Assembly (NCBI GenBank): GCA_903995115.1
Contig: LR877145.1
Coordinates: 1,116,001 to 1,180,000, forward strand
Source: Angomonas deanei
Lineage: Eukaryota; Euglenozoa; Kinetoplastea; Trypanosomatida; Trypanosomatidae
Direction: 5' to 3'
Length of the DNA stretch: 64,000 nt
Part shown: one piece after another, positions 37,853 to 47,371 of the stretch
How positions within the stretch are numbered: the stretch's first letter is position 1
How the letters are laid out: the number at the start of each line of letters is the position of its first letter
The notes under the pieces: generated by a model
What the model saw: only the letters and a program-made list of their open reading frames with translations
What the model was told of the DNA's origin: nothing
The model's database searches: none
Position numbers and translations under genes: made by a program

Positions 37853-38060
37853 TCTTACGATTTCGAAAAGAAAAATATAGAAAATTAAAACTAAAACAAC
37901 AAAAAAAGGACTTTTGAAAGCGAGTGTCCTACAGAGAAAAGGAGGAAGACGGTAGTAGCCGTAGCAATGCATCTCAACGACATTGGGGCAATGCAACGCC
38001 AGTTGTGGATAGAGAACTACTTTATTTTATTTTATTCGTTAATCGTGCAATGACATGAAT

Positions 38061-41000
38061 TTACCAAAACGGACACCAACCCTGAAAGTGCACGCACAAA
38101 TTCTCGTTCGAGGTGGCCTCCTCAATCAAGCGCCCCACCTGTGCCTCCACCGGCAGCCCATCCTCCTCCGCCGTCCGCTTCCGGGAGCACGTGGGTCGGC
38201 GGAACTCCCTCCCCTCCAGCTTTTCCTTAATACGATATATCACCTGCTGTGCCTTGGAAGACTGCTGGTCCTTGTGGTTGGTCTTCTTCTCCCCGTTGGG
38301 GGCGGCGAGGTAACTCGATTTAAAGGTCCGCGGATGAAGAGAGCCCACCGTGCTGGCCCCCATCTTCTTCTGGCTCCGGAAGGATTGCCCCAGGTCCAAA
38401 AACGCCGCACTGGCTTTCCTGTCGTGTGGGCGCGGTGGCTCAGCCGACACCAAATCATTGTCCCGCCACCACATCACCAGCGGATCGTGGACGAAGGCCT
38501 CGAGGAGGGCCAGGATACTACTCCCCTCGGAGCGAAGCACACTCATGACGGAAATACTACCGTGCCGGAAGAGCCCCTCTATCCCACCCATCTCCATCGC
38601 TTTGACGAGCATTCGGGTCAGACGGAAAGGAACGCGCTCTGGGACGATGCTGCGCTGCTGGGCAATCTCGAAGCAGTCCCCAAAGTCAATGTGCACCACC
38701 CGACCGCTGAAGGCGTGGATCATCAAGTTCGACGGGTGGCGGTCGCCCAGACCGAGAATGTGCCCCACCATGGACATGGTGGCCAGGGAGCACACATAGG
38801 TCGTCCGCCGGTCCAGCCACGACTCCGCGCTCGGTGCCTTCATCCAGAGCGAGTTGGCAATATCCGTCCCCTCTGTCTGAAGCAGTGTATACTCGAAGGG
38901 CTCCACATGCTGAATGTTGGTGAGCCGCTCCAGCGCGACGCCGAAGCTGGCCATGTACTTTACCTCCATCTCCAAATACTTTTGGTGCACACGGTACTCG
39001 CGGATGAGCTGATGAAGGGTGCTGCAGTGATCTACCCAACCGACCAGACCGGCATTGTCGCTCAGTGGCGTGGCGGAGTAGGTTTGAATCATAAAATCAC
39101 GCTGCTTCATCGCAGACTGCTTGTCGAGCAGTGTATTCACGAAGCCCAATAGCTGCATGACACGCTCATCGAGGCGCAAGTCCTCGTGGCCCTTGAGCAG
39201 AAACTTGTAGAGGACACCGTCCGTTCCGTTGATGTAGAGGCGCCTGGGGTGCTGTTTGGAGTTCATGACCCGCAACGTGTTCTGAAAGGAGGCGATGCGG
39301 GGATAGACCCCACTTTCATTGTACTGCCCGGGGACGACAATTGACAGGTCTTTCCCGTACTGTGCCAGCTTTGGGCTCACCAGTTGAAGTGCTAGCGTCG
39401 ACATGCCATCAATCTGATCGTTCATGCGCTTTACCACTGTCTTGAAAGTGGTCCACGCCTGGTCCATGTAGGAAGAGTTGCCACTTTCCGCCGCCATTTG
39501 CACCGACTGACACGCCTGCTGCAATAACTCCCCAAACTCGGACACAAAGTGGGTTTCCACCATGGTCTGCGGACAGTTCAGTTGTTCCATCAGCGGTGCG
39601 AGGGACAGCAGCACATTGTTCACGTTTTGGTCCCTGTCCCAGTTGTGCCACGTTCGCTCTAGTTCATCAAACCACAGCTCGCTCCATAGCACCGCGCACC
39701 GCACGAGCTCTTCGCACACTAGACCCACGTCCGCCACCAGTGTGCGACCGTTCGGGTGGGTGTCGACAATGTGGGCCAAGATACGCTGAGACGCCTTTCG
39801 CCGCTCCAGCTGCTCCCCCGATGCCGAGGACGAGGCGGCGCTAATGTTGGTCACATTCAAGTTGTACAAGAGTGCCTGAGGGTGTGAAGAGGCGACGACG
39901 GACAGCAGTTGGTACACGGACTCCATCAGAGACGCATCGGAGGAGTAGATTCGGGCAATAATTTGGGGAATCACCTTTAGCCACACATTCGGGGAGACTT
40001 GAAACAGCTCCTCCTGGATGGTGGTGTTGCCTTGGATGACCGGGTTCGAGCAGTAGGTGAACCACAGCGACAAGAAGCCCAGCACATCCTCCAACTCCTC
40101 GGAGAGGAAAATGCTGCGGATATACCCACTGAGGGCCGCGATCACGTACTCGACGGAGACTTCCTCTGTTGTTTTAGCCCCTCGTGCGTCCTTCTTGGTC
40201 GCTGGTTCGGTTATTAAACTGTGATGAAATCGGGCCCACGTGTGCCAAATCGTGCCATTCTCTTCGTCCAGCATCGTGGCCCTGTCCAGGTGTTGCTTGA
40301 TCTGTGCGATCGTCGCCGGCTTGAAATGTTGTTTCTTTTTCAACGAGTCTGAAAAGAGCCAATACGCAAGCTGGGAATGACACTTGGCCAGACTTTCGAG
40401 ATTCTTTTCATTATAAAAGAGGTTGCACCGCTCGGCTTTTTCGAGGTAGGAGGACAGGAGATGTTCGGCGCTTGCCTTTTCGTTGGTGGCATAGAGATGA
40501 CGGAAGGCGGCCAGCGCGATGGCCGGCTGCGGTAGATTGGGCTGTTGAATCGCCACGTCAATCGGATGCGACCCCAGCAGTTCAAACAGAATGTCACTGG
40601 CGAACCGTTCCCGTCCACTCTTTCTCGCCAGCGACACAAACTGGAGCCACATGTCAATCTCGTCTTCTGGGGGGAGAACGAGGGTGTGATTCGCCAACGT
40701 GCCCGGCCACCCTTCATACGCGGTCGACTGTAGTCGCTTTTCCCACAGCTCCCTCCATTGGAACCGCTTCCGGTCATTGTGCAAGTGTGGATTAGTCGAG
40801 GTTGTTTGTTTGGCCACAAACGCAATTTCCTGCAGCTCGCTCAACTGCTGAATGCCGACGAGAAGATCATAGGCACGGTCGTAACTTTCGGCGACGAGCG
40901 CCGACAAGGAGGCATCCAGTCTCTTCCGGCACGAGTTAATGAGCGGTTCGGCCTCGCGGTAGTCCCTCCTGTGAACCGCCAGCACAGCGCGGTAAAAGAC

Positions 41001-44000
41001 GGCGGTGGTGCCCTTGTACCCTTCGTCGGGCATGATGGAGACAATTTTGTCCATGTCATCCCAGCGACGCAATAACCACGCCGCGTGTGCGCCGAACGGC
41101 GCCATGTCGGCCGCCTCCTTTTTGCCAACGCGAACAGAAAAGGTCTTCCAACTCTCCAGCAACCTTCCATAGTCGCCGAGGTTATCCAGGGAACGCATGA
41201 ACCCCACCATGTTGTTGAAGTTGCTGGGCTCTTCTCGCAGCCCTTGCTCGTACGCCTGTAGACTCTGCGACCACCACTGCAACTTCTCCAGCAGTTGTGC
41301 GTCCATTAGCTGTGGCATCTCCGACTCGCTTTTACCCGTGAGGAAAAAGAAGTGGTTTTGAATGTACTTGAGAATACCCTCCGCACTTTCGCGCTGGTTG
41401 AGAAGATTGCACAAATAAATGCTCTTCTCGCACAGTTGGACAAACTGCTTCCATTCTTCTGCAGGCAGCTGCAGCGGCTTACCGATTTGCAGGTTGTGCT
41501 CAAAAGACTTGGTAATCTCGTAGAACTGGATCTCAACGTAGTGGAGCGCCTTGGAGTAGAGGTTGCATCGCTCGCTGCTGTCCATTAGCGTCTTGAGGTC
41601 AAACAGCAGGCCACTCTTACGGGTCGTTTGATTGGTGTTGGGGTTGAAGTGCATCTCCAGCCGTTCCATGAACTCGGCCAGGTTCAGCAGCTCCTGTAGC
41701 ACCTCCGACGGCACCCGATCATCCCGCAGCACACTCCCGAGAAGGTTGGTCACCTTTTCCTTCATGGATTGCTTCATTTCACGGTAGCACACCGCAAAGG
41801 CAGAGTAGAGCATCCGCCGCGCAAAGGGTTCGTGAATGTGGGCTAGGGGAAACGCGAATTTGTGCGATGCGGAAGGGCTGCAGCTGAGAAACTCAACCGA
41901 CAGTTTTCTTAGCCAATTGTTCCAGTCTTCCTCCGTCTGGAGGTCCCGTAGGTTGAGCAGTTTTTGCAAGGACTCGAACTGTTCGTCGGTCCACTTTTCA
42001 TTGTTGCCAGCACTTTGGGGCGACGAAAGATAGGTTTCACAGGGGTTATTGGAGGAGTGATCCACCTGCACCCGTCCGCCCAACTTCACGGAGGATTGAA
42101 TGGCTGCACACACCTCCCGGCCGCCCTCGCCGTAGAGCTCTAACGTGGGGAACACGGTCAAGGTGAACTTTTCAAAGTCCGACCCCAAATTCCGGGCCAC
42201 CAGCCGCAGGGCATCCAAACTAATATTCACCAAATTGTCCGCTGGCCGTCGTTCACTTTCCTGCTCCTCCGTGCTGTTCATGGTCTCCAACGGTTTAGTC
42301 GTACCGTTCGCGATCAGCTCATCTTCCCGTAAAATGTGACACAAGCAGTGCACACATCGCGAGCCGTGCAGCGCCAGACGGGGCAGTCGCTTGGCGAACT
42401 GCCGCAGGGTGTCCACCGCCGCCGCGCGGCAGCTGTAGGGAAGTGCGACGTTGCCGGCAAAGTCACACACACATGGTAAAACGTTGTGCAGGTGTTCGTC
42501 GAGCAGGATACCCATTTCCACAAAGAAGGCAAACACGGGCACGCAGGCGATCACCGGGTTCGCCAGGGCGGTGTTGACGATAGGTGGAAACAGCTGCGGT
42601 AAGTAGGGCTTGAACTCCTCCCGTAGTGAGTGGCGCAAGGCGCTGAGCAGTCGCAGCACCTCCACCAGCACCCGTTGGTCCGCCCCAGGCATGAACCCCA
42701 CCAGAACCGCGAGCAGCTCGCTCATAAAGGGGCGAATGTGCTGACGGAGTATCGTGGCCATCTTGGCCAGTTCCCTAATGAGATCGCACCGCTTCTTCAC
42801 CCTCTGCTGGGCGTGAAGGCACACCACGGAGATGATGTCATTGTAGAAGGGAATCAGGGAGCCGCCGATGGTGTCTTTCAAGGAAAGGATGCTGGACAAC
42901 ACCTTTACCGCGCTGATACACTGCTCATCCGACAGCGAGGGGAGGTTGAGGACGTCTAGCACATTCTTCACCACATTCTGTGCTACCGCACTCTCCCCGG
43001 CCGATATCACGGTCTCCGGGCTGGCTCGCTCCTGTCCATCTCGCAGCGTTCTAAAAATGTCCTTCACCTTTACGGGGTCGACGGCCCCCACGATGCCCAT
43101 CAGCTCCAGCACATCGGACCGAACCGGCCACGTCTCCTTGTAACCTCCGTGCAACGCGGAGAGCAAGACATGCAGCAGCTCCGGGTTGGAGGAGTACACG
43201 TCCACGTCCTTGGTCGTTCGAATAATGTTTCCCAACGTTCGGATCGCCTCCTGCTTCTTCACCAAATTGGAGGAATCTAAAATGTGTTGAATGACGACTG
43301 GGCGAATGGCGTTCAAGATGGGAATGTTTTCCCCCTCCGCATAGAGCGACAGCTTGCCAATACAAGAAAGGAGGGCCGTCTGCATGGAGGTGGGCTTCTC
43401 AGGGTCGCGCAGCTGCGTGGAGCACTCCGTCAGGAGGGACGTCACGTAGGGGTGAATCATGTCCGGCGCGGACTCCACAAGGGCGCTCACCACCACCGTC
43501 GCCTGCTCTCGTCTTTTGGGGAGCTGAAAGAGTTGAATGTCGGTGGTGCATTGGACCAGAATGCGGCGAAGCATTGGGTAAATGCACGCCGGATTTCTCG
43601 TAGACACTCTGCCGAGCAGACGGACTGCCGCGATACGATTTTGATGCTTGTCGTGGAGGGCGGGGAAAAGAGAACTGGCGATGCTCTGCAATGCGAGCGT
43701 GTTGTCGTACTCGCACGTCAGTTTTTCCAGTGTGTGAAGGCGAATGTCACTCTCGGAGTCCGCCACCGCGGCGTTCACCAGCTTTCGAATGACGGAGTTG
43801 ACGAGGCCAATGTGTTCTCTCCCCCGGTGTATGACGACCATCGACGCATCCCGCTCGCAGGGAGACCCAGTGCAACCGCTTAACACAAGCTTGAAGCAGA
43901 CGTCAATCGCACAGCGGCGGATGACCTCTTGGGGGTCGGACACGTACTGCAGGATACAGTCATTGAGGAACTCCAGCGTGGAGTAACCGGTGAAATCAAG

Positions 44001-45533
44001 CGTCAAGAGGGCGTTCATAATGTTGACCACGAATTGGGAATCGCTGGCACATCCCTCCCGCGCGCTACGGTTCTGCAGCTCCAGCTTGGTGGCCTCCAGC
44101 ATCTTGCTCAGGCAGTTGGAGCGCAACTCGGGAAACGCCGCACACAACCTGGCAACGTCCTCCGTCGCGGCCACCGAAATTGGTCCCGCAAAGAGCGATC
44201 CTAAAATGTGCCGAATATATGGACGCACATACCCCGCGCCGGCCTCCGATAGAGTGGCAAAACACGAGACCGCCTCCTGGCACCGCGGCCTAAACGACTG
44301 GTTGATGAGGGACTTTTCAATATACGACATGATGCGGTCCACCCACGAAGGAATCAACTCGGGGAGCACCAGCACCAGGCGCCCGAGGGTGTCGAACATC
44401 ATTGGCCGCTCATCGGGTCCCTCCGTCGCCGCGAATATATTGTACGCAATTTCAAACACCTTGTTGGCACTATAGACCTTGAACCACGTGTTGTCGTATT
44501 TCGCCAGTAGTGGGAAAGCCCGCAGCATTTCCCGCTTGACATCGCTATTGGGCGGCACACCCCCAATGTTATCTAAAATGTACGTCCATACCTCCTTTAC
44601 CGCCCTCGACGCGAAGGAGGAGAACTCCACGACAAGACTATCCGCGCCACCGTCCACAACAGACGTCAGGAGGGAGTTGAAGGTCTTGAGACAGCCATCC
44701 AACACCTCCTCCTGTCCATAGTGCAGGCCACGGAGGACGTCCCCCATAAACGTGTCCTGCCATTGGCGGCAGAAACTAGGGTCAGCGGAGCGGTAGGTCA
44801 CCCGCAGTGTACTCTGGAGGGCCACCTCGCACTTGGTTCGACAGTAAGGGTTGCGGTCGATGGCGGCAGTTCGCAGACCACCCAAAATACTATTCACAAA
44901 CGGGCTCACATTGGACGGCACCCGTTTCATCAACTGTGCGATAAACACACACCCCGCCAACTTGGTGGTGGTGCTACTCGTCGTCGTGGGTCGCTCGCTA
45001 TGGGCGTTCAGGGGGACATCCGCGCCCTCAAAGAATTTGGTGTCGTAACTATCGATATAGAGTAAGCTAATGGAATAGCCAAGGCAGTTGGAGATGATGG
45101 ACTCGTGCACGTTACTTCCGTTTACTAGCAAATTGCCCCACGTGTCGCAGGCGACCAGCCCTAATTCCTTCTCGGTACACTCAAACGTACAGGCGACGAG
45201 AAGCTCGGAGAACAGTTTTGTCTTTTCATTCAAGTCATCGTACTCGACATCGAGGAGAGAGCGGATCACATAAATACCCGCGAATTGAGTTCTCTGCTTC
45301 GCAAATAAATCCCTAATATTTTGATTAATGTAGTTGGTGAGCGCACGCGACACGTTGACACTATTCGCCGTGCGCACGGTGTTATCACGCCGGAAAAGCG
45401 CGTCCTTTTCCTCCTCGATGATGTAGTCTAGTTTGGAGATGGCCGACGACAGCTCCCCCGGTGCACAGTGGTGCAGTTCAGCAAAGATTGGCCGAAGTTG
45501 GGCAATCAGCGGATGGCTCAACTCCGACTCCAT
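38061..45533 (-). CDS. TOR: TOR kinase (PI3K-related protein kinase)
   Basis: 2490 aa in a single unbroken frame. N-terminal 1200 residues are HEAT-type repeats; FAT domain about 1250-1900; FRB about 1940-2045 (CAVLWSELWFDELERTWHNW to QAWTTFKTVVKRM). The kinase has GLGDRHPSNLMI and HIDFGDCFE (about 2264-2285). An extra basic insert of about 100 residues sits between kinase and FATC. FATC ends LCVHFQGWCPFW, the TOR hallmark. It controls growth through TORC-type complexes; kinetoplastids have several paralogues and I cannot say which this is. In FRB the position equal to mTOR Ser2035 is Trp, and those equal to Phe2039 and Tyr2105 are Asp and Lys, so FKBP-rapamycin binding is unlikely. Confidence 0.93.
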   Translation of the reverse strand: MESELSHPLIAQLRPIFAELHHCAPGELSSAISKLDYIIEEEKDALFRRDNTVRTANSVNVSRALTNYINQNIRDLFAKQRTQFAGIYVIRSLLDVEYDDLNEKTKLFSELLVACTFECTEKELGLVACDTWGNLLVNGSNVHESIISNCLGYSISLLYIDSYDTKFFEGADVPLNAHSERPTTTSSTTTKLAGCVFIAQLMKRVPSNVSPFVNSILGGLRTAAIDRNPYCRTKCEVALQSTLRVTYRSADPSFCRQWQDTFMGDVLRGLHYGQEEVLDGCLKTFNSLLTSVVDGGADSLVVEFSSFASRAVKEVWTYILDNIGGVPPNSDVKREMLRAFPLLAKYDNTWFKVYSANKVFEIAYNIFAATEGPDERPMMFDTLGRLVLVLPELIPSWVDRIMSYIEKSLINQSFRPRCQEAVSCFATLSEAGAGYVRPYIRHILGSLFAGPISVAATEDVARLCAAFPELRSNCLSKMLEATKLELQNRSAREGCASDSQFVVNIMNALLTLDFTGYSTLEFLNDCILQYVSDPQEVIRRCAIDVCFKLVLSGCTGSPCERDASMVVIHRGREHIGLVNSVIRKLVNAAVADSESDIRLHTLEKLTCEYDNTLALQSIASSLFPALHDKHQNRIAAVRLLGRVSTRNPACIYPMLRRILVQCTTDIQLFQLPKRREQATVVVSALVESAPDMIHPYVTSLLTECSTQLRDPEKPTSMQTALLSCIGKLSLYAEGENIPILNAIRPVVIQHILDSSNLVKKQEAIRTLGNIIRTTKDVDVYSSNPELLHVLLSALHGGYKETWPVRSDVLELMGIVGAVDPVKVKDIFRTLRDGQERASPETVISAGESAVAQNVVKNVLDVLNLPSLSDEQCISAVKVLSSILSLKDTIGGSLIPFYNDIISVVCLHAQQRVKKRCDLIRELAKMATILRQHIRPFMSELLAVLVGFMPGADQRVLVEVLRLLSALRHSLREEFKPYLPQLFPPIVNTALANPVIACVPVFAFFVEMGILLDEHLHNVLPCVCDFAGNVALPYSCRAAAVDTLRQFAKRLPRLALHGSRCVHCLCHILREDELIANGTTKPLETMNSTEEQESERRPADNLVNISLDALRLVARNLGSDFEKFTLTVFPTLELYGEGGREVCAAIQSSVKLGGRVQVDHSSNNPCETYLSSPQSAGNNEKWTDEQFESLQKLLNLRDLQTEEDWNNWLRKLSVEFLSCSPSASHKFAFPLAHIHEPFARRMLYSAFAVCYREMKQSMKEKVTNLLGSVLRDDRVPSEVLQELLNLAEFMERLEMHFNPNTNQTTRKSGLLFDLKTLMDSSERCNLYSKALHYVEIQFYEITKSFEHNLQIGKPLQLPAEEWKQFVQLCEKSIYLCNLLNQRESAEGILKYIQNHFFFLTGKSESEMPQLMDAQLLEKLQWWSQSLQAYEQGLREEPSNFNNMVGFMRSLDNLGDYGRLLESWKTFSVRVGKKEAADMAPFGAHAAWLLRRWDDMDKIVSIMPDEGYKGTTAVFYRAVLAVHRRDYREAEPLINSCRKRLDASLSALVAESYDRAYDLLVGIQQLSELQEIAFVAKQTTSTNPHLHNDRKRFQWRELWEKRLQSTAYEGWPGTLANHTLVLPPEDEIDMWLQFVSLARKSGRERFASDILFELLGSHPIDVAIQQPNLPQPAIALAAFRHLYATNEKASAEHLLSSYLEKAERCNLFYNEKNLESLAKCHSQLAYWLFSDSLKKKQHFKPATIAQIKQHLDRATMLDEENGTIWHTWARFHHSLITEPATKKDARGAKTTEEVSVEYVIAALSGYIRSIFLSEELEDVLGFLSLWFTYCSNPVIQGNTTIQEELFQVSPNVWLKVIPQIIARIYSSDASLMESVYQLLSVVASSHPQALLYNLNVTNISAASSSASGEQLERRKASQRILAHIVDTHPNGRTLVADVGLVCEELVRCAVLWSELWFDELERTWHNWDRDQNVNNVLLSLAPLMEQLNCPQTMVETHFVSEFGELLQQACQSVQMAAESGNSSYMDQAWTTFKTVVKRMNDQIDGMSTLALQLVSPKLAQYGKDLSIVVPGQYNESGVYPRIASFQNTLRVMNSKQHPRRLYINGTDGVLYKFLLKGHEDLRLDERVMQLLGFVNTLLDKQSAMKQRDFMIQTYSATPLSDNAGLVGWVDHCSTLHQLIREYRVHQKYLEMEVKYMASFGVALERLTNIQHVEPFEYTLLQTEGTDIANSLWMKAPSAESWLDRRTTYVCSLATMSMVGHILGLGDRHPSNLMIHAFSGRVVHIDFGDCFEIAQQRSIVPERVPFRLTRMLVKAMEMGGIEGLFRHGSISVMSVLRSEGSSILALLEAFVHDPLVMWWRDNDLVSAEPPRPHDRKASAAFLDLGQSFRSQKKMGASTVGSLHPRTFKSSYLAAPNGEKKTNHKDQQSSKAQQVIYRIKEKLEGREFRRPTCSRKRTAEEDGLPVEAQVGRLIEEATSNENLCVHFQGWCPFW

Positions 45534-46310
45534 ATTTTTATATATATATATATATAATGTTGAATAGAACTATTGAAAACTAAGAATTAGAATAATAAAC
45601 AGTATTGCTTCCTTCAAAGGGGATAAGGGGAGAGGGGAGGCAAGGTATAGAAAGGTATGCAAATGAGACGTCGCTGGGGTGAAACAACGAACGTAACACG
45701 AAATTACTTTTTCCGTCGCTGGTAGGAGCAGGTGCACTAACCATAATGAATCTAGGTGAGTTTGAATGTCCTAGGTTACTGATGAGACACAAGCAGTAAA
45801 GGCTAAAAGCACTCACCTGAAAGCAGAAGTGTTAAAGTAGAACGAGACGAGGGCACACTTGTCCGTTAATAGGTTTTGTTCATTGAAGCCACTATAAGAG
45901 AATAAAAAGAGAGAGAAAACGGTATTGGCACCCGTACGCCGTAGAAAACACAGGACTCACAACTGACAAAACATAATAATAATAATACCAAAGTATTTGG
46001 AGTAAAAGAGTAGTAATCGACAACGTTATTTAGTAAGGAAATTAAAAAATAAAATAAAAAGAACCGCATCCACAATGCTACACAAATTAGTATTCATACG
46101 CACGTTTTCTTTTTCGTGAAGTGACACAACAAGACGAAACAGTACAAACAAATAATAATCAACGCAACAATACATCGTTTACTTTTTTTCCTTTGTTCTT
46201 TTTTTCTTCTCCTGCAGGAATCAAACAAATGCGCGGAGGGCGGTACCATTTACACCGAACTTTATTTTTTTGTATTTCTATGAACATCCTCTTTTTTGTA
46301 TATCGTTATA
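45534..46310. other. TOR leader region and spacer with TA repeat
   Basis: 777 bases without a credible gene. A (TA)8 tract lies at 45540-45556, directly upstream of the TOR ATG. The rest is AT-rich with AATAAT patches (45975-45990). Small open frames are low-complexity Phe/Leu/Ser strings. No RNA gene was recognised. Confidence 0.45.
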
Positions 46311-47060
46311 TTACACCCTTACTGGGGAAGTCAACGGGGTCAACTCCTTTTCGTCTTCCTCCTCCTCCACCTTTATCTCTATACGGTGTGCTCTAACAAC
46401 GTCCGCCCACACCAGGTAGACGCCCAGCATACCGGAAACACTACCCGCTATATACTCCATCGTGCGGTACGGCTTATACCACGGAATCCACTTGTAGTAG
46501 ACGTAAATGTCGCACAGCGTACGGAAAATAATCAAGTTGACCTTGTGTAGTTCGTAGCAATCGTGTTCGTGGTGGAAACTCTTCTTTTTCTGAACATTTT
46601 TGACTAGTTGCGCTCGCCGGAAGCAGTCCGCTATCAAGCTGCTCGTCAACGAGAAGGACTTGAAAAAACGATAGTAAAAGGAGAACAACTCCCGACTCCA
46701 ATTGTTGAACAACACCTTTTGGAGATAGTTACAATCGCCGCTTAACTGCTCAAAGATACGCAAGAATATAGAAAGGCACGAAAAGAACCAGTTATAGAAC
46801 TCACGGATCTTTCTTTCGCGGAAGCACAGAATCCCTTGGCGCAGGGTGAGGGAGGGTCGTCCAAAGTTGCACAGCATGCGACACTCAATGATGGTATCGG
46901 CAATGTTGGCGTACTTTTCTTGCGCCGCCGGGTCTTTGCTATAGAGCATGGCCAGCCGGAATATGCCCAGGACAGACTTTAAGCACATGTCGACGCCGAC
47001 TCCCTTTTTCTGATACTCGCCGAGAAGCTCCATGAGGGGAGCGTTCACGGTGGTCATCAT
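46311..47060 (-). CDS. PEX11/GIM5-like peroxisomal (glycosomal) membrane protein
   Basis: 249 aa from the ATG at 47060, which follows an A14 run on the minus strand. The N-terminal half is helical and amphipathic (GVDMCLKSVLGIFRLAMLYS; IIECRMLCNFGRPSLTLRQG), like the Pex11 pattern in which a Ser/Cys-Arg stretch precedes an amphipathic helix. Two hydrophobic segments lie near 90-115 and 200-222, and the tail is acidic (EEEEDEKE). PEX11 and GIM5 shape and divide glycosomal membranes in kinetoplastids. The match rests on length, layout and short motifs, so it is moderate. Confidence 0.6.
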   Translation of the reverse strand: MMTTVNAPLMELLGEYQKKGVGVDMCLKSVLGIFRLAMLYSKDPAAQEKYANIADTIIECRMLCNFGRPSLTLRQGILCFRERKIREFYNWFFSCLSIFLRIFEQLSGDCNYLQKVLFNNWSRELFSFYYRFFKSFSLTSSLIADCFRRAQLVKNVQKKKSFHHEHDCYELHKVNLIIFRTLCDIYVYYKWIPWYKPYRTMEYIAGSVSGMLGVYLVWADVVRAHRIEIKVEEEEDEKELTPLTSPVRV

Positions 47061-47371
47061 TTTTTTTTTTTTTTGGTGTTGTTGTGATTGTCCTAGTAAT
47101 GTATAAAAAGGCACAAGTGTAACGAAATACTATTTGTGCTGTTTTTGCGTATATATTACAAAAAAAAAAAAAAATTACTTTTTCTGTGTTTGCAGAGAGA
47201 GAGAAAGGAAGAACATTGGGATTCAGTAAAACCGCAGGATGTGTCTAAAAAGTGAATAAAAGTCTAAAAAAAAAAAATTGAATTGAGCACGAAAAATATT
47301 GTACATTGTAATGGCATAATATTCTTTTCTAGGTCGGGGTAATTCTTTTTCTTTCCTCAACCTCTCATCCT
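47061..47371. other. spacer between HECT and PEX11-like genes
   Basis: 311 bases. Plus-strand A runs (about 47160-47174 and 47265-47277) give T runs on the transcribed strand. The plus-strand T14 at about 47061-47074 is an A run directly before the PEX11-like ATG. Nothing else was seen. Confidence 0.45.
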
